NCBI GenBank assembly: GCA_018302465.1
Contig: JAGVZQ010000017.1
Coordinates: 1-32,641, forward strand
Length of the DNA stretch: 32,641 nt
Direction of reading: 5' to 3'
Origin: Candidatus Woesearchaeota archaeon
Lineage (GTDB): Archaea > Nanobdellota > Nanobdellia > SCGC-AAA011-G17 > GW2011-AR20
Part shown: piece after piece, positions 1 through 6,504 of the stretch
Position numbering within the stretch: position 1 is the first letter of the stretch
How the letters are laid out: every line of letters begins with the position of its first letter
Notes under the pieces: model-generated
Told to the model about the DNA's origin: nothing
Seen by the model: only the letters and a program-made list of their open reading frames with translations
Databases searched by the model: none
Position numbers and translations under genes: made by a program

Positions 1-147
1 AAAGGAAGGAAAGAAACACAGAGGTTTAGTAAAAATAAAACCCAATATTCATGACATGGAATATAAAATTCATCACTACTATCAGAAATACCTTTAATTT
101 CCTCATTTGAAACAAACCAATCTATTCTATGACTAAGGCAGTAAAGA
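1..147 (-). other. Open reading frame without a start, possible gene fragment
   Basis: On the minus strand one frame stays open from inside the following gene to the window edge and reads like protein (for example LYCLSHRIDWFVSNEEI). It has no ATG, GTG or TTG in the visible part. It could be the 5' part of a truncated gene or chance. No plus-strand gene is seen here. I do not recognise a family. Confidence 0.2.
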
Positions 148-156
148 TTTATATAA
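148..156 (+). promoter_or_regulatory. TATA box of the Doc-like gene
   Basis: TTTATATAA is centred about 26 bases before the ATG at 178. This is the archaeal TATA-to-start distance, so the transcript probably begins at or next to the start codon (leaderless). Confidence 0.6.
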
Positions 157-177
157 TTAAAAAGTATAGGATAATCA

Positions 178-579
178 ATGAAGAAAAAAATAATATACCC
201 AACAATAGAAAAGATAATCGAATTTAATCTAATGGCCCTAAGTTTAATCAAGGTTAAGAAAGCAGACAAACCAGAAGTATTGAGCAGACAGAAAATTAAA
301 GAAGTTATTGAAGAATGTCAAAAATCCAAAGGAGGCACATATGACAAAGCAGTAATTTTATTAAAAGGTATAGTTCAAAAACATTCATTTGCCTCTGGAA
401 ATAGAAGAACTGCATTCATAGTAACCAAAGACTTTGTAATTTCCAATAGCGAAAGATTTAAAATAAAGGATGATCCCAAGTATGCTAGAGTAATGATAGG
501 CATAAGAGAAGGCTATTATTCAGATAAAGAGATTAATGAATGGATTAAAAATGGCAAAATTAAAAAATTCAAAAGATAA
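178..579 (+). CDS. Doc/Fic-family (death-on-curing-like) protein
   Basis: A 133-residue protein with the Fic/Doc core motif HSFASGNRRTA at residues 69-79, compared with HxFx(D/E)xNKRTA in Doc. Doc proteins transfer phosphate from ATP to EF-Tu and Fic proteins AMPylate targets; which chemistry applies here cannot be read from sequence. The acidic metal-binding residue expected two positions before Asn is Ser (S73), so activity may differ from classical Doc. The length fits Doc (about 125-135 aa). The ATG is supported by a TATA box 26 bases upstream. A 40-codon ORF overlaps its 3' end in another frame and may be its partner. Family call is good; toxin role is inference. Confidence 0.7.
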   Translation: MKKKIIYPTIEKIIEFNLMALSLIKVKKADKPEVLSRQKIKEVIEECQKSKGGTYDKAVILLKGIVQKHSFASGNRRTAFIVTKDFVISNSERFKIKDDPKYARVMIGIREGYYSDKEINEWIKNGKIKKFKR

Positions 580-673
580 ACTAAAATTAGAAATAATTTC
601 TCAGGAGTTAAAGAAGTTTAATAAGCTAGTAGAAGGTCATGAAAAGTTATTAATGGCAATAGGAAAATTGTAA
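551..673 (+). CDS. Small charged helical protein overlapping the Doc-like gene
   Basis: A 40-codon ORF, MAKLKNSKDKLKLEIISQEL onward, begins 29 bases inside the Doc-like gene in a different frame and ends at a TAA at 671. It is too short for the ORF track. Composition is Lys/Glu/Leu-rich and predicted helical, with a hydrophobic repeat spacing compatible with a short coiled coil. Overlap with a toxin-like gene is typical of two-component toxin-antitoxin operons, where translational coupling sets stoichiometry; a role as antitoxin or cofactor is inference. Short ORFs also arise by chance, so this rests on context. Confidence 0.4.
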   Translation: MAKLKNSKDKLKLEIISQELKKFNKLVEGHEKLLMAIGKL

Positions 674-693
674 ATTCACTTTTTGATAAACTT

Positions 694-912
694 CTAGTAC
701 ATGATTTCCAATAAATCCACTCCATCATTTACAACAATAACCTCTGTTTTAGAAATCCTCCCATTAACCTCAGGAATTGATTTAATAACACTTCCAATAG
801 TTAATTCTTCATTATACGCTGGAATTATAACAATTAGTTCATTAGTTTGTGCCAAAAGTAAGTTATAATTTTTGAAGGAGTTTATTACATTTTTTCTATA
901 GATTGTCTCCAT
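694..912 (-). pseudogene. Truncated family-2 glycosyltransferase (N-terminal remnant)
   Basis: 72 residues that include ELIVIIPAYNEELTIGSVIK and TEVIVVNDGV, the nucleotide-sugar-binding start of GT-A family-2 glycosyltransferases such as dolichyl-phosphate mannosyltransferases. Intact members are 230-400 aa and continue VNDGSxDxT; here the frame ends a few residues after VNDG and the following bases show no continuation in another frame. A good Shine-Dalgarno (GGGAGATC) lies just before the ATG and a TATA-like ATTATAAA further upstream, so the 5' end is preserved while the catalytic domain is lost. The break lies next to the Doc-like module, consistent with a deletion or insertion there. Probably non-functional. 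Confidence 0.65.
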
Positions 913-966
913 CAGAAGATCTCCCTTTATAATTTATTTATGTCTGCAACTATAAAAACAAAAAGG

Positions 967-973
967 TTATAAA
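967..973 (+). promoter_or_regulatory. TATA box of the lipoprotein gene
   Basis: TTATAAA is centred about 26 bases before the ATG at 996, and only 14 before the ATG at 984. It therefore supports the second ATG as the real, leaderless start. Confidence 0.55.
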
Positions 974-995
974 CAATTCTTATATGCTTAGCCCA

Positions 996-1361
996 ATGTC
1001 AGTTAAAAGAACGCTACTTGAAATCCTCTTAGCAGGAGCGCTGCTAGGTAGCTCTGGATGTAACAGGACAGACCATTCTCAATATGATTACCATGGAACA
1101 ATTGATAATAACATCGTAACATTTTATGAACGAAAATATATGGGTAATAGGGATGAAAATATTCTGATTGTAACAGAACCAGACAGCACAACCACAGAAT
1201 ATGTAGACGATATAGGCGACGACTTAAAGATAGAATATTCTAATACCTCTAAGCATGATCAAATAACTAGACATAGTCCTAATGGTGAAACCCAAAAAAA
1301 ATTTGATTATTATTTGAGAAGAATTAAAGAAACCAAAATAGGCAAACCGGAAAAAAATTAA
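996..1361 (+). CDS. Small predicted lipoprotein, function unknown
   Basis: About 121 residues starting MSVKRTLLEILL. A short hydrophobic signal segment ends in a lipobox, LLGSSGC, so the Cys is probably lipid-modified and the mature domain anchored outside the membrane. The rest is polar, with no motif I recognise. The ORF track starts 4 codons earlier at 984; I prefer 996 because the TATA box places transcription start there. The last 4 bases overlap the convergent orphan gene at 1358. A lineage-specific surface lipoprotein is the most that can be said. Confidence 0.6.
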   Translation: MSVKRTLLEILLAGALLGSSGCNRTDHSQYDYHGTIDNNIVTFYERKYMGNRDENILIVTEPDSTTTEYVDDIGDDLKIEYSNTSKHDQITRHSPNGETQKKFDYYLRRIKETKIGKPEKN

Positions 1362-1837
1362 CTTAAATCTGCTTTTCTGGCATAAAATTTCCTTCCTTTT
1401 CTAGCTTGTCCAATCAGATAGTCTCCTTCCACTTTCTTCATCTTTCCTCTTTTAACAACTACCCTTCCATCATTAGAATAAAGACTATAAGGCAAGCTAT
1501 ATGCAACCACCTCTAGTTTCGAGCTGGTTCTATCGCTCCTAATTATTGGAAACTTAATAGGCTCTAAATACAATTCATCTAACACCACTAATTCTAATTC
1601 ATCCGGCTTGAACATTCCAAATGTTTCCCATCCAGAATATACTCTTCTAAGATCAAAATCTCCAGCATAAAGTCTTCCCCCTTCTAACATTCTTGTTAAT
1701 TTTATATTAATCCTCCCCCCCCAAGAACAAACTAATCTAAACTCTTCCCCTACTCTCTCGTAAATATTATACATAGAAGTACCCTTTCCCTCACTTAGAA
1801 GATGAATTGTATCTAACTGCCCATATCCTTCAAACAT
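1358..1837 (-). CDS. Hypothetical protein, 159 aa
   Basis: A soluble protein of unknown function, beginning MFEGYGQLDTIHLLSEGKGT. It is rich in beta-type residues and charged, without signal peptide or membrane segment. A TATA-like TTTTAATAA sits about 28 bases before the ATG on the minus strand. Its stop overlaps the end of the lipoprotein gene by 4 bases in convergent orientation. It belongs with the other 100-180 aa orphans of this window; no family recognised. Confidence 0.5.
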   Translation of the reverse strand: MFEGYGQLDTIHLLSEGKGTSMYNIYERVGEEFRLVCSWGGRINIKLTRMLEGGRLYAGDFDLRRVYSGWETFGMFKPDELELVVLDELYLEPIKFPIIRSDRTSSKLEVVAYSLPYSLYSNDGRVVVKRGKMKKVEGDYLIGQARKGRKFYARKADLS

Positions 1838-2019
1838 AAACTTAATTAAATAAGAAAGTTATTAAAATCTAATTAAAAACTTCAATTTTCTTTGAAACAT
1901 CTCTTTTAGTTAATATCCAATCCAATTTTATTAAATTAACCGCATAATTTGAAAACTATATCTCTAAATAATCTTTTCTCAATATAAATGTTTAAATAAA
2001 AATTTTAAATAACATAATC
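1838..2019. other. AT-rich divergent promoter region
   Basis: Between the divergent genes at 1837 and 2020 there is only AT-rich sequence. The one clear element facing right is TTTAAATA at 1991-1998, centred 25-26 bases before the folA ATG, which marks a leaderless promoter. No ORF or RNA seen. Confidence 0.5.
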
Positions 2020-2520
2020 ATGGATTTTGAACTAAGAATAATTGTTTCTTACGCTGAAGGAAGAGTTATGGGTAATAAAGGAAAGATCCCATGGAGTATT
2101 GAAGCAGACAGAAAAAGATTTAGAGACCACACAAAAGGCAAAGCAGTAATAGTTGGAAGAAGAACATCCCAATTCCTAGAGCCCCTTCCTGGGAGAGAAA
2201 GAATAGTTCTTACTCATGATACAACTCTTGATACCAAAGGAGAAGGTGTAGTCTATGATTTTGAAGAAGCCGTTAGAACTGCCAGATTTATAAATCCTGA
2301 AGTTGCTTATATTGGTGGAGGACATAGTCTTTACATGTTAGCTCTGGCTCATAACTTAACCAAGAGAATAGAAGCAACTGAAATTCATAGGTCCTATCAA
2401 GGAGATACTTTCTTTCCTGAATTAGGGAGTGAATGGAAAGAAATAACCAAGAGAGAAAGAAGTTATACGAGAACAAATGGAGAAGTAGTAACATACTCTT
2501 TTGTTGATTATGAACGGTAA
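2020..2520 (+). CDS. folA: Dihydrofolate reductase
   Basis: 166 residues, the usual DHFR length. DHFR reduces dihydrofolate to tetrahydrofolate with NADPH, for thymidylate and one-carbon metabolism. Visible motifs in order: VMGNKGKIPWSIEADRKRF near residues 17-35 (Met20-loop GxxGxxPW and active-site acidic helix), VIVGRRT (NADPH site), AYIGGGHSLY (the conserved GG turn) and GDTFFPEL near the C-terminus. The ATG follows a TATA box by 25-26 bases, so translation is probably leaderless. The end overlaps tmk by 11 bases, giving a folA-tmk-hydrolase operon for nucleotide metabolism. No thymidylate synthase gene is in the window. Confidence 0.93.
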   Translation: MDFELRIIVSYAEGRVMGNKGKIPWSIEADRKRFRDHTKGKAVIVGRRTSQFLEPLPGRERIVLTHDTTLDTKGEGVVYDFEEAVRTARFINPEVAYIGGGHSLYMLALAHNLTKRIEATEIHRSYQGDTFFPELGSEWKEITKRERSYTRTNGEVVTYSFVDYER

Positions 2521-3148
2521 ATTTATCACATTTGAAGGCTCAGACAAAGCTGGAAAAAGTACACAATTTTACTTAACTGTAAATTATTTAACATCTGAAA
2601 GAATTGACTTCACTTCTATTAGAGAACCAGGAGGAGATCCTTTATCAGAAAAAGTAAGAACTCTTTTATTAGACCCGGAAAATGAAATAGAAGATTTAAC
2701 AGAATTATTTTTGTATGAAGCTGCAAGAGCTAATTTAGTAAGAAGAGTTATAATGCCTAGTCTAAGGGAAGGAAAAGTAGTCATATGTGACAGGTATACT
2801 GATTCAACTACAGCTTATCAGGCATATGGAAGAGGATTAGATTTAGACATTGTAACTGCTCTTAACGATTGGGCCACTGATGGAATATACCCTGAATTAA
2901 CTTTGCTTTGCCTAGACAGATTCGCTCAAGAAGACGGTACAAGACTTGAAAATGCGGGTGATGGTTTTAGAAGAAGGGTTGAAGAAGGCTATCAAATATT
3001 AGCTGAAAGAGAGACTCAAAGAATTAAGATAGTAAGGACAATTCCAGGAGCAACTGCTGAAGAAAGTATTCAAAGAACTTTTGAAGAATCCACATTGCCT
3101 TATATTAAAGAATGCTTAAAAACTTTCCTAAATAATTCTCCTTTATGA
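2510..3148 (+). CDS. tmk: Thymidylate kinase (dTMP kinase)
   Basis: Phosphorylates dTMP to dTDP with ATP. From the ATG at 2510 the protein is 212 aa, standard for Tmk. It begins MNGKFITFEGSDKAGKST, the P-loop, followed by REPGGDPLSEKVR (dTMP-binding, residues about 38-50), the DR motif in ICDRYTDSTTAYQAYGRG, and a basic LID-like stretch (GDGFRRRVEEGY). The ORF track uses an upstream TTG at 2501; the ATG at 2510 begins right before the conserved strand and is preferred. Overlaps folA by 11 bases and the next gene by ATGA, so all three are translationally coupled. Confidence 0.93.
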   Translation: MNGKFITFEGSDKAGKSTQFYLTVNYLTSERIDFTSIREPGGDPLSEKVRTLLLDPENEIEDLTELFLYEAARANLVRRVIMPSLREGKVVICDRYTDSTTAYQAYGRGLDLDIVTALNDWATDGIYPELTLLCLDRFAQEDGTRLENAGDGFRRRVEEGYQILAERETQRIKIVRTIPGATAEESIQRTFEESTLPYIKECLKTFLNNSPL

Positions 3149-3618
3149 AATGTTTAGTAGTTATTCACACAGAAATGAACTATGTAAGAAACGGAGCCAG
3201 GTATATTTCTGATATTTTTGATAGAATTGCTCTAGCAATCATAGAAGCACCAATAGTTTATTATCTTCCTGGAGGGGAAGAAATCTACCCCAGAATTGGA
3301 GTATTAATCCCAAGGATGAAGGTAATGCCTGAATTAACAACTAGAAGTTATGCATCACAATTTCTCGCAGCAAAAGAAAGAGCTATTGCAGAAGGAATAA
3401 CAGAAACAGTAATAAGTGGTATAGCTTATGGATGCTGTGTACAAGCCGTGCATCGTCTATTCCAAGGTGGACCTGTCTTGCAGGGGATAGCATATTTTAG
3501 AAGAGAGCATTACAAAGATGCAGCTGAGCTGATGAGATGGGATGAAGAAAGATTTGAAAGAGTAATAAAAACAAGGATAAGCTCAAGCATTGATAGAATC
3601 TTGACTGACGCAAAATAG
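3145..3618 (+). CDS. Isochorismatase-like cysteine hydrolase, divergent
   Basis: 157 residues. The segment TETVISGIAYGCCVQAVHR resembles the block with the nucleophilic Cys of isochorismatase/nicotinamidase proteins (GxxTdxCV). The N-terminal strand CLVVIHTEMNYV stands where the family has LLVIDMQNDF, so the catalytic Asp is replaced (His/Thr) and the triad is not complete by eye. The gene starts inside the tmk stop (ATGA) as the third gene of the folA-tmk operon, so a role in nucleotide, folate or NAD-related metabolism is possible but inferred. It could be an inactive or repurposed member. Confidence 0.45.
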   Translation: MKCLVVIHTEMNYVRNGARYISDIFDRIALAIIEAPIVYYLPGGEEIYPRIGVLIPRMKVMPELTTRSYASQFLAAKERAIAEGITETVISGIAYGCCVQAVHRLFQGGPVLQGIAYFRREHYKDAAELMRWDEERFERVIKTRISSSIDRILTDAK

Positions 3619-3625
3619 AATAACT

Positions 3626-3634
3626 TTAAATATA
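3626..3634 (+). promoter_or_regulatory. TATA box of the surface-protein gene
   Basis: TTAAATATA, followed by AAG, is centred about 24 bases before the GTG at 3654. It supports that GTG as a leaderless start. Confidence 0.5.
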
Positions 3635-3653
3635 AAGTGTTATTTATTACCTT

Positions 3654-5447
3654 GTGGTATTAAAAAGAAGTAGGAAAAAGAATATAATTAAAAATCTGTT
3701 AAGTATTTTATTCACAGCAGTTATCATTTCTCTTTTGATTTTAGCAGGTCCTGTAAGAGCTATTAGTGTTAACTTAGACATAGAAGATATTGACATAAGC
3801 ACAGAAACAGAAAAAGAATTTACCTTAAAAGTTAACTACAATGATGGAGAAACCCCGCATATCAGTCAGATAGATTTAAAATTTAATAATGAGGTAACCT
3901 GTCAGGTAAATAATGATATAGTCTCAGGTTGTAACTTTTTAGAATTTAAAAATAAAGAAGTTTCAGGTTTCTCACCAGGATTTGGGTATGGCTACGGTTA
4001 CGGCTATGGATACGGATACGGGTATGGTTATGGCAGTACTTTCACAACCTCAGGCTCAGTTACATATACCTTCTTAATTAAAACCCCTTTACTTCCTTCA
4101 TCCTTCATAGGGAATGAAATAGACATAGAAGCTGTAATAACAAATAATAACCAGTTAATAACAGAATCAGAATCTATAACAATAACACAGTCACAAGCAA
4201 ACATAGATGAAATCTTAGTAGATGAAGCATATAATGCTCTAACAACTAAAAGAGTATTAAACGGAAATCCTTCATTGGATAAAATTGTAAGTAATGTATA
4301 CCTTCCTGAAAACTTGAAAAGCTTGGAAAGCGTCTCAATTTCCTGGGAATCAAATAACACTAATGTAGTCTCATTAAACGGCTCAGTTACAAGAAATTCA
4401 GTAGACAAAGATGTAAAGTTAACATCAACAATAAAGAAAGGTTTAAGTGAAAAAACAAAAGTTTTCGAAGTTACAGTCAAAAAAACAATACCTCCGGCAG
4501 TAGTAGATAACACAACTGGAAAAATAGATGTAACAAATCCAGATGAAGATATTGTTATTGACCAGTCTAATGTAAATAATTTAAAAGAAATTGAAATTAA
4601 TGATGATGGAGAAAAACCAGTAGTATTAAACTTGATGTCATTGGTAACAGTAAATAAAACATTAAACTTGAGCACTAATAAATTAACATTAACAAGAAAT
4701 ACCGGCTCTGTAACATACTCAGTAGAAATACCTCTTGGAACAATAATCCAGGGCAATGATGACTGGAACGGTTTAATCACATTGCCGACAGTGAAAGAAA
4801 ATTCAGGAAAGAATGTAACTAACGGAAATGCAGAATTAGTAATTGAAGTTGGAAGTGAAAATGTAATGCTGACATTTGATAAATCTGTTAAAATAACATT
4901 GCCAAATCAGGCAGGGAAGAACGCAGGTTACATATTTAATGAAGCATTCAATGAAATAACTGCATGCTCAGCCTCAGAATTAGCAGATCCAAACAGCATA
5001 GTAAGTGAGGGGGATTGTTATACAACATCAGGAGCAGACATGATAGTATGGACTAAACACTTCACTGAATTCGTTTCATACACTCCAACATCTTCAAGCC
5101 CATCAAGTGGAGGAAGTACAAGCAGTGCTGGAATTTCATCTGGAGGAAGCTCAAATATCTACTCACCAAATCCCCCTCAGGAAATAGAAGAAGAGATTAT
5201 AGAAGAACAACCTGTAATACCAGAAGAAGCTCCAATAGCAGAAACACCACAGCAGGAAGAACAAAAAGGATTCTTCAATGCCTTAACAGGTGCAGTAATA
5301 GGTGGTATAGGAAGTGTCAAAGAGTTCTTGCCAGTAGCTGCAGGTATATTAATCATAGGTGGATTCCTTGGTCTTTACTACAGAAATAAAAAGATTGAAG
5401 AGCAGAAAAGAAAAGAAGAAATAGAAAAAATGATGAAAAAAGAATAA
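3654..5447 (+). CDS. Large secreted/membrane-anchored surface protein with Ig-like domain and Gly-Tyr repeat
   Basis: 597 residues, GTG start. A basic N-terminus and hydrophobic segment (about residues 15-38, ending GPVRA) form a signal peptide. A beta-rich domain with two Cys follows, interrupted by GYGYGYGY-type repeats around residues 111-127. Residues about 185-280 (SLESVSISWESNNTNVVSLN) look like an atrophied bacterial Ig-like domain. A Ser/Gly-rich and Pro/Glu-rich linker leads to a C-terminal membrane helix (VAAGILIIGGFLGLYY) and a short basic-acidic cytoplasmic tail. Topology: outside with one C-terminal anchor. Probably a cell-envelope or adhesion protein; this is inference from architecture. 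Stands alone with its own promoter. Confidence 0.65.
   Translation: MVLKRSRKKNIIKNLLSILFTAVIISLLILAGPVRAISVNLDIEDIDISTETEKEFTLKVNYNDGETPHISQIDLKFNNEVTCQVNNDIVSGCNFLEFKNKEVSGFSPGFGYGYGYGYGYGYGYGYGSTFTTSGSVTYTFLIKTPLLPSSFIGNEIDIEAVITNNNQLITESESITITQSQANIDEILVDEAYNALTTKRVLNGNPSLDKIVSNVYLPENLKSLESVSISWESNNTNVVSLNGSVTRNSVDKDVKLTSTIKKGLSEKTKVFEVTVKKTIPPAVVDNTTGKIDVTNPDEDIVIDQSNVNNLKEIEINDDGEKPVVLNLMSLVTVNKTLNLSTNKLTLTRNTGSVTYSVEIPLGTIIQGNDDWNGLITLPTVKENSGKNVTNGNAELVIEVGSENVMLTFDKSVKITLPNQAGKNAGYIFNEAFNEITACSASELADPNSIVSEGDCYTTSGADMIVWTKHFTEFVSYTPTSSSPSSGGSTSSAGISSGGSSNIYSPNPPQEIEEEIIEEQPVIPEEAPIAETPQQEEQKGFFNALTGAVIGGIGSVKEFLPVAAGILIIGGFLGLYYRNKKIEEQKRKEEIEKMMKKE
3984..4034 (+). repeat. In-frame Gly-Tyr repeat
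   Basis: Seventeen codons alternate Gly and Tyr (8 GY pairs plus Gly). Codons vary (GGG/GGC/GGT/GGA with TAT/TAC), so the DNA is not a simple hexamer repeat; the amino-acid pattern appears maintained by selection rather than by recent slippage. Confidence 0.9.
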
Positions 5448-5460
5448 TTGAGTTGTAAAA

Positions 5461-5802
5461 TTACATTCCTAGTCTTGAACGCCAGTCTAAATCTTCCCCT
5501 CTCCCTCTTCTTTCATTTTCAAATCTTAAAAAATAAAAAAGGGTTTCATCATGAAAAAATCCATCAGGGTCTCTTGTTTCTAGCTCCCATAATCCAAGCG
5601 CAGCGCCATTCTCATGAGTAATTCCCCATATTCCCTCTGCTTTCTCCTCAAAAACTAAATCAATACCTATTAAATTATTAGAAGAAGGTAATATATAATG
5701 TCCTCTTAGTCCCCTTGAACAGCCCAACGCTAGTAATTCCCGCTCAAACCAAGGATATAATGCAATTTCTATATATCCCTTATCTACAAAATAGACCCCC
5801 AT
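5461..5802 (-). CDS. Hypothetical protein, 113 aa
   Basis: Starts MGVYFVDKGYIEIALYPWFE. Soluble, mixed alpha/beta composition, rich in aromatic and acidic residues. No recognisable motif. A minus-strand TATA-like TTAAATATTAG lies about 26 bases before the ATG, so the start is supported and the transcript likely leaderless. It is convergent with the surface-protein gene and ends 13 bases from it. Orphan; function unknown. Confidence 0.5.
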   Translation of the reverse strand: MGVYFVDKGYIEIALYPWFERELLALGCSRGLRGHYILPSSNNLIGIDLVFEEKAEGIWGITHENGAALGLWELETRDPDGFFHDETLFYFLRFENERRGRGEDLDWRSRLGM

Positions 5803-5950
5803 AGACTAATTCAAGAAAAACTAATATTTAATTAATTGTGTAATAAAAAGAGGATTTCAAAGTATATTAATTCAATTCTCATTTATATGGCCCTTCCGTC
5901 TAATACAGTGTTTAAGATAAATTTATAAGCTTTTTTCAATCAAAATTCAA

Positions 5951-6292
5951 ATGGCAGGATGGAAATTATATAAATGGGTTACACCTTTTGGAACACAGGA
6001 AGAATGTCGAGCAACAGTATTCTCTTTATCTGAAAAATTAGGCTATTCTCAAAAAAGTGACCCGATAGTTAGTATTAGAGAAGGGGAATTAATGAAAATT
6101 GAAGTTGCAGCATGGGACAGAAGATATGTTCAAGCAATGTATGCATCACAACACAAAAGCCCTTTTCTTAGAACAATAAGGCTCGCACTTGGAGAACCAG
6201 AAGAAGTAGAAGATTTATTAGAATCAATACCGATAAGAAACTATATGGGACCTAAAATAGAGAAAAAAACGGTTTTCCCAACAGCATTTTAA
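5951..6292 (+). CDS. Hypothetical protein, 113 aa
   Basis: Starts MAGWKLYKWVTPFGTQEECR. Small soluble protein, without signal or membrane segment and no family recognised. The ATG is 25 bases after the TATA element TTTATAAGC (5922-5930), a strong leaderless start. The end overlaps the convergent gene at 6289 by 4 bases. One more orphan of this region. Confidence 0.5.
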   Translation: MAGWKLYKWVTPFGTQEECRATVFSLSEKLGYSQKSDPIVSIREGELMKIEVAAWDRRYVQAMYASQHKSPFLRTIRLALGEPEEVEDLLESIPIRNYMGPKIEKKTVFPTAF

Positions 6293-6504
6293 TCTCCTCT
6301 TTTATAATAAACAATTCCGGACCGAATGCTCACTTCCAGTAAGCCTATCCTAAAATCAGACAAAATTGTGCCTTCTAAAATAGGTTCAGAAACACAGCCA
6401 TCAATTATAAAATACAAATCATAAAGTAAAAGTCTTTTTTTAGAAGAAACAAAATCCTCTTCTCTCTTGACTCTGGTATATGCTTCTCTAATTGCTTTAG
6501 TCAT
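6289..6504 (-). CDS. Hypothetical protein, 71 aa
   Basis: Starts MTKAIREAYTRVKREEDFVS inside the last codons of the upstream coiled-coil gene (8-base overlap), so the two form an operon and are probably translationally coupled. Predicted helical N-terminus and beta-rich C-terminus (SIRSGIVYYKRGD). No motif recognised. The coupling suggests a partner or accessory of the coiled-coil protein, but that is inference. Confidence 0.45.
   Translation of the reverse strand: MTKAIREAYTRVKREEDFVSSKKRLLLYDLYFIIDGCVSEPILEGTILSDFRIGLLEVSIRSGIVYYKRGD

Noticed and set aside
984-995. Earlier ATG for the lipoprotein
   Set aside because: The TATA box is too close (about 14 bases) for transcription to include this ATG.
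4028-4780. 250-aa minus-strand ORF
   Set aside because: Shadow of the surface-protein gene, which has signal peptide, domains and anchor; the shadow has no ordered features or start signals.
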